Shown one piece after another: positions 1-10,762 of a stretch of 64,000 nt of DNA. Made by a program: the position numbers and the translations under genes. Each line of letters begins with the position of its first letter. The stretch's first letter is position 1. The notes under the pieces were generated by a model that was not told the origin of the DNA, made no database searches, and worked only from the letters and a program-made list of their open reading frames with translations. Source of the stretch: Thraustochytrium sp. TN22 (Eukaryota > Sar > Bigyra > Thraustochytrida > Thraustochytriidae); contig JABLUY010000066.1 of the NCBI GenBank assembly GCA_013306675.1, positions 86,250 through 150,249 on the forward strand, written 5' to 3'.

Positions 1-2406
1 GACGCAAAACGCAACGAGGGCGCCGCGCTCTTCGCCAATCCTAGCTCGCGCACGAGACGAGCCCCGGCCGTCGGCGCGGCCCAGGTGGGCGCCATCGGGA
101 ACGGTGGCCGCCGCCGCAGCCACGAGAGCGGGGCCAAGGTGGAGCGCCTGGTGGGCGACCTGCGCAAGAATATCGAGACGCGACGAAGCCTGGCGTCAAC
201 GCTGCCGATCGATCACCAATCGATCGGGCCGGCGGGCGAGTCAGACGCGGCCATCAGTTGCTTTGCGTATTCCACCAAGCACCGGCGCATCATCGCGGCA
301 AATCACGACATTCGGCTCTTCGACTACGACCGACCGACGAACCCGAAGCTGACGGATGCAGCACCAACGGTGGGCGTCATTTTCAACGAGTCGGCGCTCA
401 CCTTCACGACAGCCGCGGGTCGCAGCGTGAAGTTGTGGGACGCGGAGAGTGGCCGCCTGCTGCGCATCTACCGCGACATCATCGCCTCGGAGATCACGGC
501 GCTTTGCTTCGATGGACGCAAGCGCAAGTTCATCACGGGCGACCACGACGGCCGCGTCAAGGTCTTCAATCTCGCGAACGGCGCGCACATGAAGGACTTG
601 AGTCCACACAAGAGCGAGATTGTAGCTCTGCACTCGCTTGCCGAAACGCAGCGCATCATCTCCTCGTCTTGGGACGGCGTCATCCAAGTCACAGACGAGT
701 CGGACCCGGAGCAGGCCGTAGTGGTTGCGGTCTTTGACCACCGCGCGGCCGTGTCCTCACTGCTGCGCAGCATCCCGGGCGCCGCGGCACAGCAAGAGGC
801 GGTGGAGAAACGCTACCACGAGCTGCGCAAGACGCAGTTGGGCCACGTGACAGACCTGACCTCCTTTGAGATGCAGCGCGACCTAGCAGCCATGGCCTTT
901 TCCAAGGCACGCAAGCAGCTCGCGACGGCAGCGCTCGACACGACCATCTGCCTGTACAACATCGAGCTCGCCTCGCAAGACGCGCTCTGCGTAGGTCATG
1001 AGGTCGACGTCTGCGCCTTGTGCTACTTGGACCCGCACCCGTTTTTGGTTTCTGGTGACGTGCATGGCAACCTGTTCCTCTGGCGCACGCACCCGACACT
1101 GCACAAGACGGTGCCGTGGGCCCGCTTTCTGAATGAGGCGCCAGACGACGGCGCCTACGCGAAGCCGGGCGTGCCGCTGGGCTCCGACGAGGAGGCCTTT
1201 GCGCCCGCCATCACCTGCCTGGAGTGGGACGAGGCGTCCTGCTCGCTGTACTCGGGCGACGAGCGCGGCTTTGTCGTGCTGTGGAACCTGGCCGCCCTGC
1301 TTACCGAGGCCGAGGCCGAGGCCGGCCTTGCCGTGATTGCGGCGGCCACCGCTTCGGGCCGCGGTACGGCGCGCCGCGGCGGCGAGGGCCTCTCGCTCGT
1401 GGTGCCGGAGCACGGCGCGGATGGAGACGCGCTCTCCCCACAGACGGACGGCGCTCACAAGGACGAGCCGGCGCACTTGGAGCCGTCGTCCTTCTTCATG
1501 ACAGACGATCCGAGTGCCCGCACGTCAGGCCATGTGCCTCGCCCCCCCACAGAGCCTGGCGCGAGCCAGCGAGCGCGGCGTAGCATGCGCGCGGGGATGG
1601 CAAGGCTTCAGGCAGCCCGGACGGACCGGACCGTGCGCGACGTTGGTACGGGCAGGCTCCTGCCCACCAAGACGCTGCACTGGCTGGCGCACGAGTCCGC
1701 CATCCGGTCGCTGCACATTATCGAGGAGCTCGGTGTGCTGGCCACCTCGTCCGCGGATCTCATGGTGCACCTGTGGGCGCTGGACGGCACGCGCATGGGC
1801 TCGCTCTTCCAGGGGTCGGCGCAAGACCTCTACGTGGACGGGAGCTGGCGTATCCCGGTAAACCGTGCAAAGCAGCACGAGGAGACGCTGGCTAGCGCCC
1901 GCGAGGTGCTGCACTCCATTGCACCGGTGACGGGCCGCGTGCCCCGCATTGAGACCGACGAGATGCTCCGACTCACGGCCGAGGACGCGGATGCAGACTC
2001 GCTTGAGGCGCGCAACACTTTGGGCGCGGCCTTGCTGGAGGATGCCAAGGTCGCAATGCGGGCGCGGCGGCGATCCAGCATCTTCTCCAAGGGGAGCGCT
2101 CCTCCGCAGAACGCTGCCGCTGACGTGGCTGCGATGCTCAAGGATGATGAGTTGGAGGCGTACAACACCGTGTCCAAGGACGAGGTGAACCGCGGGCTTC
2201 GCGCCGCAAGTCCTGTTCGCCGCCACCGCCGTTCGAGCGGCGAGACCGTGGTCGCCACGTCAAAGCGGCGCCCGCTCTCCAAGCGCTTCAAGCTGACCCC
2301 TGACCTGCAGCAGGCGGCGGAGCGCCTTTACCGCTCTCTGCGGCCCGGCACGGCCGGCGCGACGGAGGATGCGGCGATTCACGACGACCCTGGCTGCAGG
2401 AAGTAG
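1..2406 (+). CDS. WD40-repeat protein, 5' partial (WDR49/WDR64-like)
   Basis: The frame is open from base 1 to the TAG at 2404-2406, and the first in-frame start-like codon (85) is GTG. The real start is therefore probably upstream of the window. WD-repeat signatures are spread through the protein: VKLWD near base 430, VKVFN near 560, the DTTICLYN repeat near 940, LFLWRTH near 1075, FVVLWN near 1270 and MVHLWAL near 1760. Low-complexity linkers separate the propellers, for example near 1300-1600. The C-terminal 200 residues are basic and serine-rich without a known fold. The repeat style resembles the WDR49/WDR64 group of large WD proteins, several of which are axonemal; this is recognition by eye. 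It converges on the P-loop/DRTGG gene, with 358 bp between stops. Confidence 0.85.
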   Translation, partial: DAKRNEGAALFANPSSRTRRAPAVGAAQVGAIGNGGRRRSHESGAKVERLVGDLRKNIETRRSLASTLPIDHQSIGPAGESDAAISCFAYSTKHRRIIAANHDIRLFDYDRPTNPKLTDAAPTVGVIFNESALTFTTAAGRSVKLWDAESGRLLRIYRDIIASEITALCFDGRKRKFITGDHDGRVKVFNLANGAHMKDLSPHKSEIVALHSLAETQRIISSSWDGVIQVTDESDPEQAVVVAVFDHRAAVSSLLRSIPGAAAQQEAVEKRYHELRKTQLGHVTDLTSFEMQRDLAAMAFSKARKQLATAALDTTICLYNIELASQDALCVGHEVDVCALCYLDPHPFLVSGDVHGNLFLWRTHPTLHKTVPWARFLNEAPDDGAYAKPGVPLGSDEEAFAPAITCLEWDEASCSLYSGDERGFVVLWNLAALLTEAEAEAGLAVIAAATASGRGTARRGGEGLSLVVPEHGADGDALSPQTDGAHKDEPAHLEPSSFFMTDDPSARTSGHVPRPPTEPGASQRARRSMRAGMARLQAARTDRTVRDVGTGRLLPTKTLHWLAHESAIRSLHIIEELGVLATSSADLMVHLWALDGTRMGSLFQGSAQDLYVDGSWRIPVNRAKQHEETLASAREVLHSIAPVTGRVPRIETDEMLRLTAEDADADSLEARNTLGAALLEDAKVAMRARRRSSIFSKGSAPPQNAAADVAAMLKDDELEAYNTVSKDEVNRGLRAASPVRRHRRSSGETVVATSKRRPLSKRFKLTPDLQQAAERLYRSLRPGTAGATEDAAIHDDPGCRK

Positions 2407-2764
2407 ATTGCTCGAGGCACGCTCGAGGCCGACTCTACTGCACCACCTACAAAGCGGCCCAGGCAACTTTTTCAACAAAAAGTAAGGGGAGATTATAAGA
2501 TGATTGAAGAGACGATGACTGAGGAAGGGGGCTGTGCCATTTGGGCCGTGTCATGTCGATTTGAGCAGCGCGGACGTCACGCAGCCGACCTGTCCGCGGG
2601 AGCGCATTCCAACAGTCGCGCCGAGGGCGTGCGAAACGCTCTTGTGCATGTGTGTGATTCAGGGTGCGCAATGTCTTCGCGCCGATCTCCGAGCCTCGTG
2701 CTCTGCGCTGCTCTGTGCTGGGCTCCCTCCGTGCGAAGCTCTGGCTCTGACTTCCTTTTCGGGA
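2407..2764. other. Convergent intergenic spacer
   Basis: This lies between the stops of the WD40 gene and the P-loop/DRTGG gene and presumably holds both 3' UTRs. I see no credible gene or repeat here. Confidence 0.6.
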
Positions 2765-4139
2765 CTAGAGGAGCGCCTCAAAGTTGATGTAAGGCTCATA
2801 GTGGTTGATGGCGGCGGTGGTCCGCTGGGAGTCGAGCGCCGAGAGCTTGGCGGTGTAGTTGGTCAGCGCCAACATGGCGTCATACGTGGACATGGGCGCG
2901 TGCAGGATCGGGCAGTGCTGCTCCTTGAGCGTGGACAGGAGCGACTCGTTGAGGCTCTTTGTCTCGCCGCCAGCCAGGATGAGCCCCGCGCGCCACGGGG
3001 CGCCCCACATCTCCTCGTGCACGGCGCCGTGCGCCACGAAGCCGAGGATGATGTCCACACGCGAGCTGTGCGTAACAAAGAGCGTCTTGGAGTGCCTCTC
3101 GCGGTGCAGGCGGTTCATAAACTGGCCAAGCTCCATGGCGACAAGCGTCGTCTGGTTGAAGTGGCTCAGCTTGCTCTCCTCGCCGCAAATCAGCTTGGAG
3201 CTGAAGAGCTGCTCATAGTCCACCATGGTGGGGGCGGACAGGTACGAGGCGTCGGGGACGACGCCGATGAGCGGGATGTTCCACCGCCGGAGCGCCTTGT
3301 TGAAGTACTCCGCAATCATGTTGAGCTTGTCAGGCTTGACCTTGTTCACCAGCACGCCGCGAATCTTGACGCCGTGGTGCTCGCACATGAGGCGGTTCAG
3401 CTGCGCAGAGCAGTGTTCCAATCAATCCAAAGTGAGTGATGGAGAGGGAGCGAGTTAGTCAAGGGGGGCCAAGGCGGCGCGCACGCAGGAAGCAAAGCAC
3501 AGCGGCCAGCCAGCCAACCTAACCTACAGCGAGCTCGTCAAAGGCCGAACCGAGGCCGCCGTTGACGACAAAAATGATGTCAAGGCCCAGCAGCGAGGCG
3601 ACGCGCGCGTTGTCCATGTTGACAATGCTTCCCACGCCGCAGTGGCCCGTGCCTTCACTGACGACGAACTCATTCTTGGAGGCGATGCTGGCGTACGACT
3701 CCTTGATGGCCGTGATCTGGTCCTCCTCCTTGATGTGGCCGTCCAAGAACTCGCGCGTGTAGCCCGCCGGGATGACGACCGGGCTCATCTCCGCGTACTC
3801 GCACGTGGTCAGGTTGAAGTGCTCCTTGAAAAGCACCACGTCCTTGTCCACGCGCAGGCCCTCGGTGGCGCCCGAGCCCAGCATCTCCGGGCCCACGCGC
3901 ACGTGCCGCTGGCCCACCGGCTTGATGAAGCCCACTTTCTACGTCGCGCCGTCGCGACGCGCCGTGTCGTGGCGGTCCGCGTCCTCGTCAGTCTCGCCGC
4001 CCTTGCCCCCGCCGCGCCTCGAGCCGCGCCGCCAACCTACGTTAAAGCGCTTCAGCAGTCCGGACGTGATGGCCAGCGAGGCCGTCGTCTTGCCGACGTG
4101 CTGCCTGCTGGCGCAGACCATGAGCCCGCGCGCCACCAT
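2765..4139 (-). CDS. P-loop NTPase plus DRTGG-domain protein (phosphotransacetylase N-terminal-like), 3 exons
   Basis: Exons on the minus strand are 4139-4041, 3938-3528 and 3400-2765, giving 381 residues. Both introns (3939-4040 and 3401-3527) are phase 0, start GTAGGT and end AG. Joining them restores family-typical reading across LLKRFN/KVGFIKPVGQ and SAFDELA/LNRLMCEHHG. Exon 1 holds a Walker A motif (SRQHVGKTT, residues 11-19). Exon 2 continues the BioD/CobB-like P-loop fold. The last 130 residues match the DRTGG pattern, including LILAGGE and the PILHAP...TYDA segment. This combination is the N-terminal regulatory half of long bacterial phosphate acetyltransferases, but the catalytic transacetylase domain is absent. 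The start is the ATG at 4139; upstream the frame stays open only from GTG. No targeting peptide is evident. Confidence 0.85.
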
Positions 4140-4229
4140 CCTCCCGCCCTCGCGCGCCTCGCCTCGCTGCCGTCGCGCGCGCGCTGCTTCCCCGCCTTGG
4201 CAAGCTGGACCTCGCCAGCTGCTCGCACC

Positions 4230-4258
4230 CGCCTGCCTGCCTGCCTGCCTGCCTGCCA
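4230..4258. repeat. (GCCT)n tetranucleotide array
   Basis: About seven GCCT units, roughly 90 bp upstream of the P-loop/DRTGG start codon on the minus strand. Confidence 0.85.
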
Positions 4259-5049
4259 GCTGGCCAGGCGCCCGATCCGCCGCGCGGGCAGCCGCGCCGC
4301 CGGGTGCCGCGGGCGCTCGCCGCGCGCTCGCCCGTGCTCGCGCGCGCTGCTCGCGTCGCGCAGGCTCTGGCGCCGCGGAGATCGATGTTGGATTGCGGCT
4401 CGCTCGCGCCGCCCAGCTCAGCCGCTGTCGAGAAGTAACAAAGCAACTCAACTTGTACACAACCGCACCTCGTGCTTTCCGGGTACGTATGCTCTACTTT
4501 GTTACTGATGCCGCGACCTAGCTGCCAGGCGGCCTGGGGAAGGATCTCCGTCCGCGCAGTTTCGCCGGCTTGTGCAACATTCCTGCAGAGCCTGATGATG
4601 ACTCAGCTCAAGTTCGCTGCGGGCAGTGCAGTGCAGCGGCCGAGACGGTGGCGAAGTCCTGCTGCGTCGCCGCGAGGAGGAGGTTTGCAAGAGACTCTGC
4701 AGCAGAACTCACTCACGCCATGGGCTGGAGAGGGCCTCGCTCGGAATGTGGCGGGCGAGATTGCAAGGTTGGTGCATGCGTGCTGCTCAACTATAATTTA
4801 CCCATGGTCGGTGGTAAGGGCTAAAAATTACAGCAATGTCACGCACTACCACGAGGCTTGAGCGCGTCGTAGAAGGTCCAGGTACGTGCAGTGGGTTCGA
4901 AGTCAGTACCAAAGCGCGACTCAGAGCCCGCCGGAAAAAATACGACGTCTAATTTGTCCAAAGGCGTTGCTGACGGTCGTTTTTATAGAGGGCGCCGCCG
5001 TCGACCAAGGCGAGCAGAGCAAACCATCAGTGCCCGCGCGGGACGCTCG

Positions 5050-5078
5050 CTTGCTCGCTCGCTCGCTCGCTCGCTCGC
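5050..5078. repeat. (GCTC)n tetranucleotide array
   Basis: About seven GCTC units ending some 30 bp upstream of the CDC26 ATG, probably in its 5' UTR or core promoter. Confidence 0.8.
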
Positions 5079-5109
5079 GCCAGAGAGAGCCGAGCGGCCG
5101 CGAGGCACG

Positions 5110-5457
5110 ATGCTGCGCCGCAAGCCCACGCGCATCGAGCTCAAGCAGGTAGGTAGCGGCGGCGACCAAGTCGGAGCATACATGAGCTAACTGACGCGAC
5201 GCAACGACGCGACGCGACGCGCGACTCGACGCGACTTGGCGCGTGCGACGCGGCGGGCACAGGAGGACATTGCGGACTTCGAGCTCGTGCGAGAGCAGCA
5301 GCGGGCGCTGGCGCAAAAGCAGCAACGTGAAGAGGCCGAGCAGGAGCAGGAGGGCGGCGCCAAGGCGGCGCCGCAGACGGCGCCAAGAACCGCACGCAAG
5401 ACCGTGCGCTCATCGGGGCTATCCACGGAGCACCGCATCCGTGGCGGCGACACATGA
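5110..5457 (+). CDS. CDC26: Anaphase-promoting complex subunit CDC26 (APC12), 2 exons
   Basis: Exon 1 (5110-5148) encodes the family hallmark MLRRKPTRIELKQ. The 114-nt phase-0 intron 5149-5262 (GTAGGT...CACAG) is followed by exon 2 (5263-5457), which begins EDIADFE. The 77-residue product matches animal CDC26 almost residue for residue at the N-terminus, then runs into a glutamate/glutamine-rich helix and a basic tail. CDC26 is a small APC/C subunit whose N-terminus is buried in the TPR superhelix of APC6/CDC16, stabilising the ubiquitin ligase that drives anaphase. The intron contains a GACGC-rich direct repeat (about 5192-5230). The gene is too short and split to be obvious as one frame. 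Confidence 0.95.
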
Positions 5458-5654
5458 GATGTGCATGTGCTGAAAATTGACGTTGTGATTTGTCTGCATG
5501 ATTAGGCTCAAGTGTTTCATGGTCATGATGATGGCGCCGGCCAGAGGCTCGCGATCTCTCTGTCTGTCTGGGCGCCGACGCCGTTGGTCTGGACGCGTCA
5601 TTTTTGCGCATCGCCCAAGGAACCCGCTCGGTTCCTACGCTAGATGAGAATCAT

Positions 5655-7525
5655 TTAGCCGCGCAGCGCGGTGGCGACCGCGAGCAGCACGAGCACGAGG
5701 CCGGAGGCGTGGGCCGACGCCGAGGAGTCGGTGGGCGCCGCTCCGCTCTCATCGGCCTCGGAAGCCTCGACCGTGGTCTCGCCATCGAGGGCGCGGTTGG
5801 TGTTCTGCATGTCAATATCGCCGTCGGAGGAGCCGGCAATCTCATCCACGTCCTCGTCGCTGTCGCCCTGAATGTCGAAGGAAACCTGGGCGCTATCGCC
5901 GTCCTGGAGGAGACGGCCGGAGGCGCCAGTGGCACTGCAAATGCCCTCCACGAGCTCGATGACGAAGTTGGCGAGATTGTCTTCGGACATGCCGTAGGCG
6001 GAGAGAATATCCTGCTTGATGGCGAGCTTGATGTCCTCGCGCTCGAGCTGCTCGGCAGTGAGGCCGCACAGGTTGATCTTGCGGCTGCGCTTGAAACGGC
6101 TCGAGGCGGTCTCGCAGGGGTCCGCGACGGTCAGGTCGCAGGCGTCCGTGAGGTTGGCCCAGAAGACCTCGCTCTCCAGGACGGCGTCCTCGCTCCAGAC
6201 CTCGGCGCGGTACGCAAGCGTGCTGGCCAGGCAGCAGTTGTTCTTGGAGTTGGTCAGCCAGCCCGGGAGCTTCTCGCGGCACTCAGGCGTGCAGGTGCCA
6301 CTGTAAACGCCCATGCAGACGTCCTTGAAGTCGTCGGTCTCGAGCTCGGTCATCTTGCTCACGCAGCGCTCCGATTTGTCGTCCTCGGGCTTGGTGCACA
6401 GGTGCTTGACCAGACCCTTGAGCTCCTTGGCCGTGTCCTCGGGCGTGTCCGGGTCGTAGACAATCGAGTTGGCCACCTTGGCGAAGCAGCGGTCCGAGCA
6501 GAGCAGGTCCGCGCGCTCCGTATCGTTGTTGGACTGAAGCGCCTGGAGGAAGCGGGCGAAGCACGAGTTGCCGCCCGAGGTCTTGCACACCACGTCGAGG
6601 CCCCAGGAGTCCGTGCGCCACACGTCCTGCGCCTTGGCCACGTCGCGGAAGCACTTGGAGTCGCAGATCTCCTCGATGAAGGTCTCTGCCGCGGCCTCGC
6701 CGTCCTCCTCCAGCTTGTCGCCGATCGTGTCGAAAAGGTCACCCTCGGCCCACGTGTTGTACACCGGGTAGCAGTATTCGTCGCCGTGCTTGGTGCACAC
6801 TGCCGCCACGCTCGCGCGGAGATGCTTCACCAGGTCCATACTACCGCAACCGCCCTTGCGAAGCTTGCTGATGAAGCCCTCGAGGTCATCTTTGCACGTC
6901 ACGCCGGCGGCCGTGGCCGAGGTCTCGCAGAAGGCCGTGGCGTCCACCTGGGAGTCCATGCTCTCGCGCAGGTCCGTGCAGTACGCGCCGCGGTCCGAGT
7001 CCAGGTACGCCTGGTACTCCTCGGCCAGATCTTCGCACTTCTCGCGCTTCGAGTCGTCCATGTCCAGCGGCGCGCAGCTGGCCACCTTCTCGGACAGCCC
7101 GTCAAAGCCATCCTTCACGTCGGCCCACGTCACATTCTCCGCCAGCACGACGCCCCAGAACTCATCGCGAGTCTCGCTCAGCGCGCTGCCGCACATAGAG
7201 AAGACTGTCTTCAGGTGCGCAATGAGGCCGTCGTCGCCGTCATCGCTCCACAGAGTCTTGAGGCACGACTTGGTGCACAGCTTCGCATCGGCCAGGACGT
7301 CGTCCGGCGCCAAAAAGTACGGCAGCCACGAGCTCGCCTCCTGGACCGTCTCCTTCTCCTTCTTCTTCAAGGCAATCAGGCCCACTTCCGAGTCCGGCTC
7401 GTCCGGGACAATCACGTCGAACACGTAGGTGCACTCCTCCAGGTAGTCAATGATGGAGTTTGTCAGCTGCCACACGTGCTTGGGCTTGAGGCCGGGGCAC
7501 AGCTCCTCACTCAGCTTCAGATCGC

Positions 7526-7568
<43 letters not shown>

Positions 7569-7862
7569 ATCATCGCTCTCATCTTCCTCACTGGTCTCTT
7601 TCTCGTTCTTGTTCTTGTTCTTGTCTTCCTTCACCTTGCCCTCCTCCTCGTCGTCTTCCTCGTCCTCCTCATCATCTTCCTCGTCCTCCTCGTCATCCTC
7701 CTCCTCGTCATCCTCCTCATCGTCCTCCTTGTCCTCGATCACCTGGATCGGGACCTTTTCCTTGAGACGACGCACCAGGGGCGCGGCCTCGGCTTGGTGC
7801 TGCTCGCAGAGAAGGGCAAGCAGCAAGACGACCACGAGGGCCACGAGCGCTGAGCCCTTCAT
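5655..7862 (-). CDS. Secreted acidic cysteine-rich protein, probably GPI-anchored
   Basis: This is a 735-residue protein starting at the ATG at 7862. The open frame extends 24 codons upstream, but only from here does it begin with a clean signal peptide (MKGSALVALVVVLLLALLC). A stretch of about 80 residues, almost only Asp and Glu, follows (DNA about 7500-7740). Then comes a long region with regularly spaced cysteines in CxxxC and CxxC pairs (for example CTKSC, CDSKC, CSDRC, CTPEC), suggesting repeated disulfide-bonded helical modules. The C-terminus is a small-residue linker plus a hydrophobic tail (LVLVLLAVATALRG), typical of a GPI-attachment signal. I do not recognise the family. The acidic block could bind cations or mineral. 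CDC26 converges on it, 197 bp away. Confidence 0.85.
7500..7740 (-). repeat. Acidic codon repeat (GAC/GAG-rich low complexity)
   Basis: A run of GAC, GAG and GAT codons inside the secreted protein gene. It includes a GTCCTC hexamer array (on the plus strand) encoding Glu-Asp repeats near 7530-7570. Confidence 0.85.
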
Positions 7863-9057
7863 CTTTCTCAATTGCTTGCGCGGTTTGTTTCCTGCTGGCA
7901 AGTTTCGGGTCTGGTCTACCGATGCCGCCGGCATGGCGACGGCCTCAGGCTCATGCGTGGGCCCGCCCCTCTGCTTGGGGCGCCGTCCTAGTAGTATGGT
8001 GCACGCGGGACCTCAACTGTCCGCCTCAAGTGGCGTCCCCGACGTGAACGCGAATCACTCTGCCTCGCAAAAATGCAATGCAAGACGCCCATGCGTGCGT
8101 CCAGACGCGCCCGTGCTGGTGGAAGCCGGTAGGATGGGGTACTCTTTGCTCCCGTGGCGGCGCACCTCGCTCGTATTTTGCGCAGCCGCACCTTGGAGGC
8201 AGGCCACAGCACATGGTCCAGGGAACTCCCGCCCATCGTATGTTTGCTCCGACGCTGCGTGGGGCCGACCGGTGGCTTGCTTTTTAGTAGCTAGCCTCCA
8301 TAGCCGCCGCTCCCGCTCCCGCTCATGCTGCTTGGACCATCCACCACGGCGCCATGCTTGCAGGCGAGCACTCAGGATGCCGGCAAGCTGGGCTCGTCTC
8401 TAATAGCTGGCGTCGATGGCCGCTTGAGCGTCGATGGCCGCTTGAGCGGGTGGCCACAGCCGTCCGCCTGGCGAAGCAAGCCGGCGGCAGCGAGTCAAGC
8501 GGTCGCGAGCGGGCGCGCGGCCAAGTACAAGACTGCGTTGGCTCGCAGCCTGGCTCGCAAGAGTGCACGCAGAAGCGCACAAGGCTCCAGAATTTGGCGC
8601 TCGCTCTGCCCGTGGCTGCTACCTCATTATCAACCGGTGCGGTCACTCTGCCCGACGGGGAGCGTGCGTAACGTGCGTGCGTGAGCGCGTGCGCCGCCCA
8701 GCGCATGTGGTACAGAGGCCTTGAAGAGGTGAGTTCCCCAGCACTGCATGGCCTTGTCCATCTATGTCTTTCTCCTCCTTCCTCAGCTCCGTAACGGAAA
8801 AAGGGAAAAGATGCCGGCGTTGGCATGGCGGTGGCGGACGCATGGCGCGCAGTTACGCGCGTCGTAGCAACTTGTTGCATGCGCAACAACGGGACAGCGC
8901 GTAACAGCGCGCGAAACATCGTGGACTGCGCCGTTCTCGTTCCGCATTTGTGCGAACTCGGTAGGGTCGCTCGCAATGACGACAGTCGGTGCGCGCGTGC
9001 ATGGTCGCTCGCTCATTCGCTGACATTGGATTTTGCACGTGCTCTGCGTATTCTCTG

Positions 9058-9109
<52 letters not shown>

Positions 9110-9792
9110 CTCTCTCTCTCTGCCCTCTCTCTCTCCTCTCTCTATCTGTGTGTGATGCGCCTCGTCATGGCGCGGAGGGCCCGCGCCATGTTGGTCAACC
9201 TGGCCTTGACAAGTGGATGCGCTCGCAATAAACACGCTGCAAACGGAGCCAGACCGTCGTTCTCGCCCGTATCGCGGCGTAGTGCGTGCGCGGCCGCCGT
9301 CGTTCGCTTGAATCAACTTGAAGGCGGCGGCGCGTGAGTCATGAGCGACCGTGTCGCCGGGATTGACTCCGGGCCGCCAAACGGCTCACTGTCAATCGCC
9401 TACTAGGAGTAGCCTTGGCGTCCCGCGGTCGGCGCGGAGACTAAGGGGGGGTGCGCGTGAAGGCGCCAGAACATCGTGAGCCAAGTGGCATTGCGTGGCA
9501 TTCGGCTACATTTCGCCGAAAGAGGAGGGACGGCGCGGGGTCAAACTTCCAGGGCCCCGCACGGCTCGGCGCGGAGTCCTCGCGCGCTAAAGACAGGATG
9601 GAGGCCACGTCAAGACGCGTCCCAGCGCGGGAGGCGGGCCCGTGTCCAGTGCAGGCTTGAGATTGGACTAGTTCGAGGCAAGGAAGAAGAGTCCAAAGAA
9701 GGCCTGGGCGCGTGGCCCGGCGGCGACAGGAGCAAGAGCTGCAGCAGACCTCGATCAGCAGGACACGAACGAAAGCAGCTCCGCAAGCCAAG
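7863..9792. other. Intergenic region, 1.9 kb, divergent
   Basis: This separates two secreted-protein genes transcribed away from each other. It contains a 16-18 bp tandem duplication near 8411-8450 (GATGGCCGCTTGAGCG units), a CTAGCTAGC-type palindrome at 8288-8295 and a long CT tract at 9057-9151. Open frames here are short, mutually overlapping on both strands and featureless. No gene was supported. Confidence 0.55.
9057..9151. repeat. (CT)n microsatellite
   Basis: A nearly pure CT dinucleotide tract of about 50 bp, followed by interrupted CT/CCT repeats. Confidence 0.95.
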
Positions 9793-10632
9793 ATGCGCCT
9801 GCTCAAGATCATCACCGGCCTTGTGCTGGTCCTCGCCGTACTCTACTCCTCGGAGGCCGGCAAGCGCCGCCGGCGCCGCAAGCGCAAGAACTCGGCTCAA
9901 ACCGATGAAGACTCCGCAGCCAAGATCGCGACGGAGCCGCCCACGCTGGCCAACCACGAGGTTTGCTACGAGATCAAGGCCACTTGGTGGGACCTGCGCG
10001 AGGAGGCCATCGATTCGTCCATCTCAATCGATGAGTGGGATCTGATCTGCAGCAACTTCGACGGCGACTCTGCTGCGTGCGCCGGTAACAACGACGTGTC
10101 CACTCGCTTCTCGTACATCAGCAGCGGCGCCATCACCAGCGACGAGGCCAACACTCCGTGCGTTTACCTCAGCGCAGGCTCTACCAAGTGCGTTGGCAAC
10201 CCGTGCAACCACCTGAACAATGGCCAGTGCTCCGTGGCGCAGACCGGTGGCCTATGCGTGTGGCATACCAAGGCCAAGGCGAACAAGTTCGATCTCCAGT
10301 ACGGCTGCCAGCGCAACCCGTGCCACATCCAGGGCGCTGGGGGCGCGGTCTCTGACGACACCTGCGAGAGCCGCGGCGTCGGCAACTACATGGTGTGCAC
10401 TAACTGCCGTGGCTCCATCGACGATGAGCTCCGTGGCCTCAAGATGGGCTGCCAGCTCACCACGGTGGACACTACCGCGGACTGTGCCCCGATCAACGAC
10501 GGCATCGCCTCGGCGGATTCTATCTTCCAACAGGTCTCCAATCCCGAGTGCCAGTGCTCGACGGAGTCGCCGTTCTGCATGAACACAGTCTCCAAGGACC
10601 GTTCCGGCGAGTACGAGAGGCGCTTCTCGTAA
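9793..10632 (+). CDS. Secreted cysteine-rich protein of unknown function
   Basis: A 279-residue protein. The chosen ATG (9793) gives a strong signal peptide (MRLLKIITGLVLVLAVLYSSEA). The 27 codons open upstream begin at a non-ATG codon and would bury it. A very basic patch (KRRRRRKRK) directly follows the predicted cleavage site and could be a dibasic processing or anionic-polymer-binding site. The mature part is rich in cysteines and aromatic residues, with several Cys-x3-Cys or Cys-x2-Cys clusters (CVGNPC, CTNC, CQCS). No known domain was recognised and no membrane anchor is present. Its head faces the GPI-type cysteine-rich gene. Its end lies 130 bp from the end of the carboxylase gene. 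Confidence 0.8.
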   Translation: MRLLKIITGLVLVLAVLYSSEAGKRRRRRKRKNSAQTDEDSAAKIATEPPTLANHEVCYEIKATWWDLREEAIDSSISIDEWDLICSNFDGDSAACAGNNDVSTRFSYISSGAITSDEANTPCVYLSAGSTKCVGNPCNHLNNGQCSVAQTGGLCVWHTKAKANKFDLQYGCQRNPCHIQGAGGAVSDDTCESRGVGNYMVCTNCRGSIDDELRGLKMGCQLTTVDTTADCAPINDGIASADSIFQQVSNPECQCSTESPFCMNTVSKDRSGEYERRFS

Positions 10633-10762
10633 GCGTTTGGGTCAAAGCGTGGGGAGTCCGCGCCAATGTAATTTCCTCCACCTTGCCAGAAGAAAAGCAA
10701 AGAAGTTAGAATCGTTCACTCCCCATCACGACTGATATTTTTACCTTGGGCTAGGAGACGGG

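Larger units (their letters stand above)
4140..5109. other. Divergent intergenic region between P-loop/DRTGG gene and CDC26
   Basis: This should contain both promoters. It holds a GCCT tetranucleotide array (4230-4258) and a GCTC array (about 5050-5078), each shortly upstream of one start codon. The middle (about 4430-4500 and 4790-4990) is less GC-rich. No coding signal was recognised. Confidence 0.55.

Noticed and set aside
5604-7853. 749-codon plus-strand open frame
   Set aside because: It is antisense to the secreted acidic protein, which has a signal peptide, ordered cysteines and a GPI-type tail. The plus frame is a Val/Leu-rich mirror of the Asp/Glu repeats and does not start at ATG.
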